From positions 27,600 through 91,599 of the forward strand of contig CALQAH020000003.1 of NCBI GenBank assembly GCA_943328505.2: a stretch of 64,000 nucleotides of DNA. The letters are read 5' to 3'. Every line of letters begins with the position of its first letter. The first letter of the stretch is position 1. Source of the stretch: Rhizobium sp. Q54 (lineage in GTDB: Bacteria > Bacteroidota > Bacteroidia > Flavobacteriales > Flavobacteriaceae). A model generated the notes under the pieces. It had not been told where the DNA came from, did no database searches, and was given only the letters and a program-made list of their open reading frames with translations. The position numbers and the translations under genes were made by a program. This document shows positions 42,430 through 51,578 of this stretch, in pieces.

Positions 42430-43512
42430 ATGAGTAAGGCTGACACGAATGATTTAGAAATTTCAAGATTTGAACTTCACAAAGTAGCGGATTTTTTACC
42501 TTACCCCTTTATTATAGCGGAAGTTATAGATGGGATACATTACAATACCTATTTGAATGAAAAATTTCTTTTAGAAATTGGCTATACTCTCGAAGAAATC
42601 CCAACTATTGAAAAGTGGTATGAGCACGCCTATCCCGATCAATTTAACAGGGATAGAGTTATAAGTGCGTGGGAGCAAGAACAAATTAAATCTCAAAATC
42701 AAGGTAAAGTTTTTGTTAAAAACAAATCGCAAGTAGTTTGTAAAAATGGGACTAAGCGCTGGTATGAAATAAAGGCTTCCGTTATTGATAAAATTCATGT
42801 GGTTGCTTTTGTCGATTTGGATAAAGAGATTATTTTGCAGGAAGAATTGAAAAGCATCAATCAAAATAATGACAGAATGCTTTCTGTTTTAGGTCACGAT
42901 TTGCGTAGTCCAATCGCTAATTTAACTTCCATTTCCGAAATGGCTTTGGGCAATGAAATTTCACAAAGTGAATTTGTCAATTTTATTCACTTGATAAATA
43001 ATCAGTCCAATCAAGTTTTAGAGATGTTGGAAACAACGCTAAATTGGGCCAAATTAAATTTCAATAGCTTACAGCAAAACGATATAAATATTGATGTTAA
43101 AACTTTAATTACAACTATTTTGGAGCTATATGAAACTGCATATAAATCCAAAGGAATTATTGTAAATATTGATGTAGACCATTCAAATACAATACATTCG
43201 GATATAGAAATTGTTACAGTTATTGTTAGAAATATTATTTCAAACGCTATTAAATTTACTCCACAAAATGGGATGATTACTATTAAACTCATTCAAAACC
43301 AGTTAACTATTATTGATAATGGAATTGGAATGACAGAAGCGATGATTAATGCTATTTGGAATAGTAATTACGCATCAAGAAGAGGTACTGATAACGAAAT
43401 TGGGATGGGAATGGGAATGCAATTGGTCTTAAGTTTATCCAGAAAAATTAAGGCTGCAATAACAATCCAAAGCGAACTTTCAAAAGGGACTTCTATAGTT
43501 TTGATTTTCTAA
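42430..43512 (+). CDS. PAS-domain sensor histidine kinase (orphan)
   Basis: H-box VLGHDLRSPIANL; N-box NIISNAIKFTP; IIDNGIGM. Confidence 0.92.
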   Translation: MSKADTNDLEISRFELHKVADFLPYPFIIAEVIDGIHYNTYLNEKFLLEIGYTLEEIPTIEKWYEHAYPDQFNRDRVISAWEQEQIKSQNQGKVFVKNKSQVVCKNGTKRWYEIKASVIDKIHVVAFVDLDKEIILQEELKSINQNNDRMLSVLGHDLRSPIANLTSISEMALGNEISQSEFVNFIHLINNQSNQVLEMLETTLNWAKLNFNSLQQNDINIDVKTLITTILELYETAYKSKGIIVNIDVDHSNTIHSDIEIVTVIVRNIISNAIKFTPQNGMITIKLIQNQLTIIDNGIGMTEAMINAIWNSNYASRRGTDNEIGMGMGMQLVLSLSRKIKAAITIQSELSKGTSIVLIF

Positions 43513-44339
43513 AACCAAAAATTAGTTTCTAGCTTTAACAGATAAATATCAGTTTTCATTACCTCATTATCATTATCTTCACAAAGCAGAAATTCCATTT
43601 GAGTTGCTGTTTTTTTATGCAATGTCAGCCCTTCAAATTTATTTGTGTCTGAAATTTTTTCAGTAAAATCAACTGCCATTGTTTGGAGGTTCATCCTTCC
43701 AATAAGGCTTCCCAATATTTCGCCATCATCATAGGTTGAGAGAGTGTCTTCGGCAGCAGCTAGGAAAAATATTTTGTCTTCAACCAAAATGGCGTCGGTA
43801 AAAGTGGCTGCTACTCCTTTAAGTTTTGGAAGTGTAATTAATTTAAATTGAACCGTTTTACTTTTGTTATCATAGCAAAAAACACCATTTTGTGCGTTTG
43901 CACCATTGCCTCGTTGAAAGAAATAGGTTAGTTCCTCAGTACTAATTACGCCTTCTATGTTTAGTTCATCAGCAGCAATTGAAATAGTATCTGCAAGTCT
44001 CTTGTAAATTCTAGTTAGATTTTTTTCTTTTACTTCCTTGTTTTCTAGATTATAAGTAACTCGCGTGTTTCTTATTTTGCTTGATCCCGAACCAAATAGG
44101 TAGAGTTTGTTATCGAATAAGGTTAGGGCTTCAAAATCGGCTTTGTCTTTTTTGGGACTAATTTCTGGACGGTTTTCAAAGAGCTTTATCTTTTCGAGTG
44201 ACTTTTCAGTTATTCTATATTGATAAAGGAAGTTGCTATTATCCGACACTATAAATAGAGAATTGTCTAGATAAACTATTCCTGATGCGGCACCAATTCC
44301 TTCGATGGTTATGAAAGGCAAAAGTTGAATTTTTTCCAT
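43509..44339 (-). CDS. Conserved hypothetical, probable beta-propeller-like protein
   Basis: 276 aa; GAASGIVYLDNSLFIVSDNSNFLYQYRI...NKFEGLTLHKK; ends overlap the kinase by 4 nt. Confidence 0.6.
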   Translation of the reverse strand: MEKIQLLPFITIEGIGAASGIVYLDNSLFIVSDNSNFLYQYRITEKSLEKIKLFENRPEISPKKDKADFEALTLFDNKLYLFGSGSSKIRNTRVTYNLENKEVKEKNLTRIYKRLADTISIAADELNIEGVISTEELTYFFQRGNGANAQNGVFCYDNKSKTVQFKLITLPKLKGVAATFTDAILVEDKIFFLAAAEDTLSTYDDGEILGSLIGRMNLQTMAVDFTEKISDTNKFEGLTLHKKTATQMEFLLCEDNDNEVMKTDIYLLKLETNFWF

Positions 44340-44366
44340 AAGTTTACAAATATAAATAGTTACTGT

Positions 44367-44632
44367 ATGAAAAGCATAAACCCAGATGATTTTAAAGTAG
44401 TAAATTCCATTTCATTGTCCAAATTGCCAACCGATTTAAAAAATGGTGCCGATGATGATAAAAAAGAAGAGAAGTTGGATGAGGTACAAGAGAAGCTAAG
44501 CAAGCTGCACGTTATATAGTAGCGAAAATTATTTGGGAAGAAATGCAAAAACACACGGATATTAAAGAACCTGAGTTGGATGAAAAAGTGAAGAAAGATA
44601 TTGAGCTATATAAAAATTATTTGAGAGGATAA
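44367..44632 (+). pseudogene. Polyphosphate kinase 2 (PPK2) remnant: N- and C-termini only, frame-shifted
   Basis: Frame A from ATG 44367: MKSINPDDFKVVNSISLSKLPTDLKN...EEKLDEVQEKLSKL then stop; frame B 44507-44632: ARYIVAKIIWEEMQKHTDIKEPELDEKVKKDIELYKNYLRG*. Confidence 0.82.
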
Positions 44633-44670
44633 AGAATAGATAAGTCAATTTGTTCTATTTGATATTAATT

Positions 44671-44702
44671 TTTGCCATTGCCATTGCCATCAGCTATCTT
44701 TG
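44671..44702 (+). promoter_or_regulatory. Candidate promoter for MATE gene (TTTG-N20-TATCTTTG)
   Basis: TTTG 44671-44674; TATCTTTG 44695-44702. Confidence 0.6.
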
Positions 44703-44720
44703 TGCTTTATAAAAAATAAA

Positions 44721-46103
44721 GTGAAACTATCTCAATATACAAAAGAGTTCTCCTATAATATTAAACTGGCTTATCCAGTAATCCTTGGTATGCTTGGTCA
44801 TACCTTGATTGGTATAGTCGATAATTTTATGGTTGGAAATCTCGGTTCAACAGAGTTGGCAGCCGTCTCTTTAGGGAATAGTTTTATATTTATTGGAATG
44901 TCAATTGGAATTGGTTTTTCAACCGCTATTACGCCTTTAATCGCAGAAGCCGATGCAGAAAAAGACGATAAAAAAATCCGTACCACATTTCATCACGGCT
45001 TGTTGCTGAGTACTATTTTAGGCATTGCCATTTTTATGTTGATTGTTTTGGCAAAGCCAATAATGCTTTTAATGAATCAACCCGCAGCAGTTGTTGATTT
45101 GGCGGCACCGTATATTGACTGGGTTGCTTTTTCTTTAATACCGGTGATTATTTTTCAAGGCTATAAACAATTTGCCGATGGATTGTCAGAGACTAAATAC
45201 TCGATGTATGCTATTTATTTGGCGAATGTAGTTCACATATTTTTTAACTATGTTTTGATTTACGGAATTTGGTTTTTCCCAAAGTTAGGAATCATAGGAG
45301 CCGCATTGGGGACAGTGATCTCAAGAATTATGATGGTGGTTTTTTTACATTATTTATTGAGTCGAAATGAAAAATTTAAACACTATTTTAATAATTTTAG
45401 TTTTCAAGAAATTAAAAAATCTATTTTAAAAAAAATCATCAATCTAGGATTGCCTTCGGCTATGCAAATGTTGTTTGAAGTAACCCTTTTTACTGCGGCA
45501 ATTTGGCTTTCGGGTTCCATAAGTAAAAACAGTCAAGCGGGCAATCAAATTGCATTAACGTTAGCAACTACTACTTTTATGTTTGCTATGGGATTGAATG
45601 TAACAGCAATGATTCGAGTGGGTAATCAAAAGGGAATTAATGATTTTAAAAATCTTATAGTAGTTGCGCGATCTATATTTTTATTAGCGATTGTTTTTGA
45701 AACTTTTTTTGCGCTTTTATTTGTCGTTTTTCATAATTATTTGCCTCATTTATTTTTAAACATGACCGATGCAAGTCAAACTATTGACAATGCAGAAATA
45801 ATAGCGATAACTTCTAAACTATTATTAGTTGCAGCGGTTTTTCAAATTTCTGATGGTATTCAAGTGGTTGTACTTGGTGCCTTGCGTGGCCTACAAGATG
45901 TAAAAATTCCCATGTATATTACTTTTGTTGCCTATTGGTTAATTGGATTTCCAATATCGTATTATCTTGGAAAATACACTTCTCTTGAGGCAACAGGTAT
46001 ATGGATTGGCCTTTTAGCTGGATTGTCTGCAGCCGCATTATTTTTATACATTCGTTTTCATAATTTGACAAAAAAGTTATTGCATGAAAATAAACAAGAA
46101 TAA
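44721..46103 (+). CDS. MATE family efflux transporter (GTG start at 44721 preferred)
   Basis: YPVILGMLGHTLIGIVDNFMVGNLGSTELAAVSLGNS; 12-TM pattern. Confidence 0.92.
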   Translation: MKLSQYTKEFSYNIKLAYPVILGMLGHTLIGIVDNFMVGNLGSTELAAVSLGNSFIFIGMSIGIGFSTAITPLIAEADAEKDDKKIRTTFHHGLLLSTILGIAIFMLIVLAKPIMLLMNQPAAVVDLAAPYIDWVAFSLIPVIIFQGYKQFADGLSETKYSMYAIYLANVVHIFFNYVLIYGIWFFPKLGIIGAALGTVISRIMMVVFLHYLLSRNEKFKHYFNNFSFQEIKKSILKKIINLGLPSAMQMLFEVTLFTAAIWLSGSISKNSQAGNQIALTLATTTFMFAMGLNVTAMIRVGNQKGINDFKNLIVVARSIFLLAIVFETFFALLFVVFHNYLPHLFLNMTDASQTIDNAEIIAITSKLLLVAAVFQISDGIQVVVLGALRGLQDVKIPMYITFVAYWLIGFPISYYLGKYTSLEATGIWIGLLAGLSAAALFLYIRFHNLTKKLLHENKQE

Positions 46104-46170
46104 AGTAACACAACTGTAACTATTATTTCATAGTTGCGTATAATCATGGAATAATAAAAAATAAATAAAA

Positions 46171-47076
46171 ATGATACTACTAATTATTATTGGGGTTTTT
46201 TTAATTATGGCGGGATTTTCACTAAGAGCAAATGACAATCCGCTTTCAAAGTTTTCAAGTATTTTTAAAATTTTTGGGTTTGTTTTGATTCTATTGGCTC
46301 TTTTTTCATCAATGTTCAAACAAATTGACGCAGGTAAAGTGGGTGTAAAATCCCTTTATGGAAATGTAGAACCCGATGTTTTACAAAGCGGTTTGCATAT
46401 CATAAATCCATTATTAGATGTTACAATTTTTGATGCTCAAACTCAAAATTACACCATGTCAGCTATTCATAATGAAGGCGCACAAGAAGGTGATGATGCG
46501 ATTCGCGTTTTATCCAACGATGGTTTGGAAGTTGTAATCGATTTAACGGTTTTATACCGAGTAATTCCAAATGATGCTCCAAAAATTCTAAAAGGAATTG
46601 GGGAAAATTACAACGATAAAATTGTAAGGCCAGTAACCAGAACCCGTATTCGTGACAACGCGGTTTATTATGATGCAGTTGCCCTATATTCAACAAAAAG
46701 AGAAGAGTTTCAACAACGAATTTTTAAAAGTATTGAAGCCGATTTTAAAGCGAGAGGTTTGGTTTTAGAGCAATTGTTAATTAGAAATATTAACCTTCCA
46801 GCTTCCGTAAAAACAACCATTGAAAGTAAAATTAATGCCGAACAAGATGCTCAAAAAATGACTTTTGTACTTCAAAAAGAAAAACAAGAAGCCGAACGAA
46901 AAAGAGTAGAAGCTCAAGGGATAGCCGATTATCAAAAGATTATCTCTACAGGTTTAACCGATAAACAATTACAATACGAACAAATAAAAGCACAGAAAGA
47001 AATTGCAACCTCTCCAAACACCAAAATTATTTTTATGGGAAAAGGGAGTGCGCCAGTGATACTTTCAGATAAATAA
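46171..47076 (+). CDS. Prohibitin/SPFH (Band 7) family protein
   Basis: N-terminal TMs; IDAGKVGVKSLYGNVEPDVLQSGLHIINPLLDV; coiled-coil EKQEAERKRVEAQGIADYQ. Confidence 0.9.
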   Translation: MILLIIIGVFLIMAGFSLRANDNPLSKFSSIFKIFGFVLILLALFSSMFKQIDAGKVGVKSLYGNVEPDVLQSGLHIINPLLDVTIFDAQTQNYTMSAIHNEGAQEGDDAIRVLSNDGLEVVIDLTVLYRVIPNDAPKILKGIGENYNDKIVRPVTRTRIRDNAVYYDAVALYSTKREEFQQRIFKSIEADFKARGLVLEQLLIRNINLPASVKTTIESKINAEQDAQKMTFVLQKEKQEAERKRVEAQGIADYQKIISTGLTDKQLQYEQIKAQKEIATSPNTKIIFMGKGSAPVILSDK

Positions 47077-47178
47077 TTAAAAAGAAAGATATATAATAGA
47101 CTTATAGATGATAGATTTCTTAAATAAAACTCATCACTGTCCATTATCTATTTGTCCATAATCTAACATCTAAAAAAA

Positions 47179-47409
47179 ATGGAATTACCAAAATTTTTAC
47201 TAGGAGACAACACCGATTTTCCCGAAGATATTTTTATCATTCACCTAGATTATCCTAGATTTATAATCAATCTAAAAGACGATGAGGTGGAATTTATGGA
47301 AGAAGCCGAAGATCTTGATGAAAGCGAATTAAATGCCGAAATGGAAGGTTTGATTGTGCTGGCGAATGATTTCTATGACAGAGAGATGGAACGTTACGAA
47401 AAGGAATAG
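47179..47409 (+). CDS. Conserved acidic small protein
   Basis: MELPKFLLGDNTDFPEDIFIIHLDYPRFIINLKDDEVEFMEEAEDL. Confidence 0.65.
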   Translation: MELPKFLLGDNTDFPEDIFIIHLDYPRFIINLKDDEVEFMEEAEDLDESELNAEMEGLIVLANDFYDREMERYEKE

Positions 47410-48492
47410 TTACTTAAAGTATTTTTTCAACAAAATCTGAGCAGCTGCAAAAGGGGATATTTCATCGTTTTGCACTGCTTTTTTGTTTGCCTCTAGTTCT
47501 TTTATGATTTCTGGATGATTGTAGAAATTGGATTTCAATTGCTCGTTAATGGTTTCCATCATCCAATATTGGTTTTGCTCTTTACGCTTTTCTGTGAAAT
47601 AGGTATTGGAAGTAGTTAAGACTAAATAATCCGAAATGGTTTGCCACACCGCATCAATTCCTGTATTTTCCATCGCACTACAAGTGGATACTGTAGGTGT
47701 CCAACCCGAATTTTTAGCTGGAAATAAATGTAACGCTCGATTGAACTCTGTTTTGGTCAATTTGGCTTTGGCTACATTATCGCCATCGGCCTTATTGATA
47801 ACAATAGCATCGGCCATTTCCATAATGCCACGTTTGATGCCTTGTAATTCATCGCCAGCACCAGAAATTTTTAGCAACAAAAAGAAATCCACCATACTGT
47901 GAACCGCAGTTTCACTTTGTCCTACACCAACCGTTTCTATTATAATCGTGTCAAAACCTGCTGCTTCACAAAGGATAATCGCTTCACGTGTTTTTCGAGC
48001 CACACCTCCTAAAGTTTCCCCCGAAGCCGATGGTCGGATGTAAGCGTTTTTGTCTTTCACCAATTCTTCCATACGGGTTTTGTCGCCCAAAATGCTGCCG
48101 TGAGAAATAGTACTACTCGGGTCAACCGCAAGCACGGCAACTTTTTTTCCACTACTCGTTAAATAGTTTCCAAATGCTTCAATAAAAGTACTTTTTCCAA
48201 CTCCGGGAACTCCTGTAATCCCTATTCGAACAGATTGGTTAGCATGAGGTAAACAAGCGTTGATTACTTCGTTCGCTTTCTCTAAATGGGAAACATTGGT
48301 GCTTTCCACTAAGGTAATTGCACGACTTAAAGCAGCAATATTTCCGGATAAAATCCCCTCAACCAATTCATTTGAAGACGGTAAAACCTTTCGAGATTGC
48401 TGTATTTTTATAACAGAATTGGTATTGACACTTTCGGGTTGTTCAATACCTTTGTTTTCGGTTAATGCTGATTTTTTTGATTGGTTTCCCAA
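47410..48492 (-). CDS. meaB: Methylmalonyl-CoA mutase-associated GTPase MeaB (ArgK family)
   Basis: IGITGVPGVGKSTFIEAFG; AVDPSSTISHGSILGDKTRM; IIIETVGVGQSE. Confidence 0.95.
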   Translation of the reverse strand: MGNQSKKSALTENKGIEQPESVNTNSVIKIQQSRKVLPSSNELVEGILSGNIAALSRAITLVESTNVSHLEKANEVINACLPHANQSVRIGITGVPGVGKSTFIEAFGNYLTSSGKKVAVLAVDPSSTISHGSILGDKTRMEELVKDKNAYIRPSASGETLGGVARKTREAIILCEAAGFDTIIIETVGVGQSETAVHSMVDFFLLLKISGAGDELQGIKRGIMEMADAIVINKADGDNVAKAKLTKTEFNRALHLFPAKNSGWTPTVSTCSAMENTGIDAVWQTISDYLVLTTSNTYFTEKRKEQNQYWMMETINEQLKSNFYNHPEIIKELEANKKAVQNDEISPFAAAQILLKKYFK

Positions 48493-48551
48493 AGTTGGAT
48501 TTTTAGTAAATAAAATTATGCTAATACAAACTTACACAAAAAAAATTCTTT

Positions 48552-49832
48552 GTGAACTTTGATAAAAACTTTGCTTTAGAACCGTTTAAAAAAAGTACTT
48601 TTGGAACATCAAAATTCATCATTGTGTCAACAGCAAATTCTATTATAGAAAATAAAACTGATGTACTACAGAAAACAGTTTTTTCAATCCTATTTTCAAT
48701 TAGTTTTGCGCATTTACTCAACGATTTAATTCAAGCCATAATTCCTTCAGTCTATCCAATTTTGAAGCAAAATTATGGACTTACGTTTACTCAAATTGGA
48801 CTAATTACCTTTGCATTTCAATTCTCGGCATCCATATTGCAGCCTTTTATTGGTTACTATACCGATAAACATCCCAAACCTTTTTCTCAAGTGTACGGCA
48901 TGCTATTTTCATTATTGGGGATCGTTTGCTTGGCTTTTGCAGATAGTTTTAATTGGATTATACTTTCGGTTATGCTTATAGGAACCGGTTCTGCAATATT
49001 TCATCCTGAGTCGGCTCGAATTTCTAATTTAGCATCGGGAGGAAAACGAGGTTTAGCACAATCTATTTTTCAAGTAGGTGGCAATTTAGGCACCGCACTT
49101 GGACCCTTATTAGTGGCTTTAATTGTAGTTCCCAATTCTCAAAAATATATTTTATGGTTTGTAATAGCGGCTGTAATAGGATTGGGTATTATCTCAAAAA
49201 TTGCATTTTGGTACAGAGACCATTTAATTCTAAGAAACAACAAAAAAGGAGAGTTTATCAATTTCCATAGTCTGTCTAAAAGCAAAGTCAAATTTGCGAT
49301 TGCGGTATTGTTAACACTCATTTTTTCTAAGTTTTTCTATTCGGCAAGTTTGTCTACGTATTATATTTTTTATGTTATGGACAGGTTTCATCTTTCTATT
49401 CAACAAGCTCAATATCATATGTTTATTTATCTTTTTGCCTATGCTTTAGGAACCATTTTAGGTGGTCCATTAGGCGATAAATTTGGACGTAAATACATCA
49501 TTTGGTTTTCGGTTTTTGGAGCAACACCTTTTGCATTGCTGTTGCCTTATGCCAATCTTTTTTATACCGATGTATTGATGATTATTATTGGAGTGATTAT
49601 TTCTTCAGCTTTTCCTGCCATCATTGTTTATGCTCAAGAATTATTGCCTAAAAAACTTGGAATGGTTTCTGGTCTTTTCTATGGTTTTGCCTTTGGAATG
49701 GGAGCATTAGGTTCTGCATTATTGGGAATCCTTGCCGATTACACTTCCATACAATTTGTATATAAAATTTGTTCATTCCTACCCATAATTGGTGCCATTT
49801 GTTATTTTCTCCCTAATCTTAAGAAGAAATAA
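48552..49832 (+). CDS. MFS transporter, fosmidomycin-resistance type; true start may be downstream
   Basis: SISFAHLLNDLIQAIIPSVYPILKQNYGLTFTQIGLITFAFQFSASILQP; first ~40 aa doubtful. Confidence 0.9.
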   Translation: MNFDKNFALEPFKKSTFGTSKFIIVSTANSIIENKTDVLQKTVFSILFSISFAHLLNDLIQAIIPSVYPILKQNYGLTFTQIGLITFAFQFSASILQPFIGYYTDKHPKPFSQVYGMLFSLLGIVCLAFADSFNWIILSVMLIGTGSAIFHPESARISNLASGGKRGLAQSIFQVGGNLGTALGPLLVALIVVPNSQKYILWFVIAAVIGLGIISKIAFWYRDHLILRNNKKGEFINFHSLSKSKVKFAIAVLLTLIFSKFFYSASLSTYYIFYVMDRFHLSIQQAQYHMFIYLFAYALGTILGGPLGDKFGRKYIIWFSVFGATPFALLLPYANLFYTDVLMIIIGVIISSAFPAIIVYAQELLPKKLGMVSGLFYGFAFGMGALGSALLGILADYTSIQFVYKICSFLPIIGAICYFLPNLKKK

Positions 49833-50031
49833 ACTACTTCAGATTATTAAGTAAGATTTATTACTCTTAATCGCTAAAGGTCTTAATCTGATGTAATAGT
49901 TTTTAACACTATAACGTTTTCGTTGATGATTTTTAAGATATAGGTGGTTATTTCTCATGTAAATTTTGTTAATTTAAAATTAATATATGATTGATATTAA
50001 AATAAAAACCATATACCCAAACTTTTTAATC

Positions 50032-51474
50032 ATGACCAGAACCAGACTTATTAAATGTTTTTTATTCTTGTTTTTTATCGGATTTAATTCCTGTAATACA
50101 ATTGAAAGCGCAGATAATCAAATATCCGATCAAAAAAAAGAAATTAAAGTAGTTAATGTTACGCAGCATGATGGTCGTCCATTTAGTACTGGTCAATCAA
50201 CATCAATTGCTGCTGCAAAATATGTTGCCAATCCAGGTGGTGGTGTAATGATGCAAGCCTTTTATTGGGATGTTCCATCGGGTGGAAATTGGTGGAATAC
50301 AGTTAATTCAAAAATAACAGATTGGGGTAATGCCGGCATAGGCTCTATTTGGCTTCCACCAGTATCTAAAGGTCAAAATGGGCCTTTTTCTATGGGATAT
50401 GATCCTTGTGATTATTTTGATTTTGGTGACTTTAATCAAAATGGATCTACTGAAACCCGATTTGGTTCCCGTACAGAATTAGTAAGTTTAATAACCAAAG
50501 CACATACTGAAAATATGCAGGTCTATGCGGATATTGTTATTAATCACTGCTCTGGTGGAAAATCTGAAGCTAATCCTTTTACGGGAGGAAATACCTATAC
50601 AAATTTTACAACTATAGCTTCAGGAAAATTTAAAAGAACGTATTCCGATTTCTATAAAAACTCTTTTGGAAACAACGATGAAGGTTCATTTGGGGGTTAT
50701 CCTGATTTATGTCATCAAGCTCAAAATGTTAAAGATTGGCTATGGTTACGAACCGATGGCGTTGGGAAATTTTATAAAAACACTATGAAATTTGACGGCT
50801 GGCGTTTTGATTATGTAAAAGGATATGCTGCAGGGGTTGTTAATCAATGGAAAACCAATGTTGGAGGATTTTCTATCGGAGAATATTGGGATGCTAATGT
50901 CAATTTGTTAGAAGCATGGGCAAACGCTGCCAATAGTTCTGTTTTTGATTTTGCTTGCTATTATAAGATGCACGATGCTTTTGATGGCAATAATTTAGCC
51001 CTTTTAAATGATGATATGATGTGGAAACGGAATCCATATAAAGCAGTTACTTTTGTTTCTAACCATGATACCAACCTAATTTGGAATAAAAATTTAGCGT
51101 ATGCTTATATTCTAACTGCGGAGGGTTATCCAACAATTTTCTACAGAGATTATGAAGAATGGTTGGACAAAGCCAAACTAAATAATCTGATATGGATTCA
51201 CAATAATAAAGCTACTGGAACTACCTCAATTCTTTATGCTGACAACGATGAATATGTTGCCAGAAGAAATGGTTATAATGGTAATCCCGGTTTGATAGTT
51301 TACCTCAATAATTCTTCATCTTGGCTAGAAAGATGGGTGCCAACCAACTGGTCAAATACTCAAATTAAGGATTTTACTGGTAATTCAAATTGGTATCCAA
51401 CCACTCAAGCCGGCACTTGGGTGAAAATTCAATGTCCTCCAAATAGCTATACCGTATGGTCAGTCAATATGTAA
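50032..51474 (+). CDS. Alpha-amylase (GH13) lipoprotein
   Basis: Lipobox IGFNSCNT; MMQAFYWDVPSGGNWW; VINHC; GWRFDYVKGY; FVSNHDTN. Confidence 0.93.
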   Translation: MTRTRLIKCFLFLFFIGFNSCNTIESADNQISDQKKEIKVVNVTQHDGRPFSTGQSTSIAAAKYVANPGGGVMMQAFYWDVPSGGNWWNTVNSKITDWGNAGIGSIWLPPVSKGQNGPFSMGYDPCDYFDFGDFNQNGSTETRFGSRTELVSLITKAHTENMQVYADIVINHCSGGKSEANPFTGGNTYTNFTTIASGKFKRTYSDFYKNSFGNNDEGSFGGYPDLCHQAQNVKDWLWLRTDGVGKFYKNTMKFDGWRFDYVKGYAAGVVNQWKTNVGGFSIGEYWDANVNLLEAWANAANSSVFDFACYYKMHDAFDGNNLALLNDDMMWKRNPYKAVTFVSNHDTNLIWNKNLAYAYILTAEGYPTIFYRDYEEWLDKAKLNNLIWIHNNKATGTTSILYADNDEYVARRNGYNGNPGLIVYLNNSSSWLERWVPTNWSNTQIKDFTGNSNWYPTTQAGTWVKIQCPPNSYTVWSVNM

Positions 51475-51489
51475 AATAATAATTTTAAA

Positions 51490-51536
51490 AAATAACGAAG
51501 CTGTTCAGAGAAAATTTGGGCAGCTTTTTGTTTTGT
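51490..51536 (+). terminator. Terminator after amylase
   Basis: AAGCTGTTC...GGGCAGCTTTTTGTTTT. Confidence 0.6.
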
Positions 51537-51578
51537 AATAATTAAACAATACTTACTTTTACGTTTCAATTTTTAACT

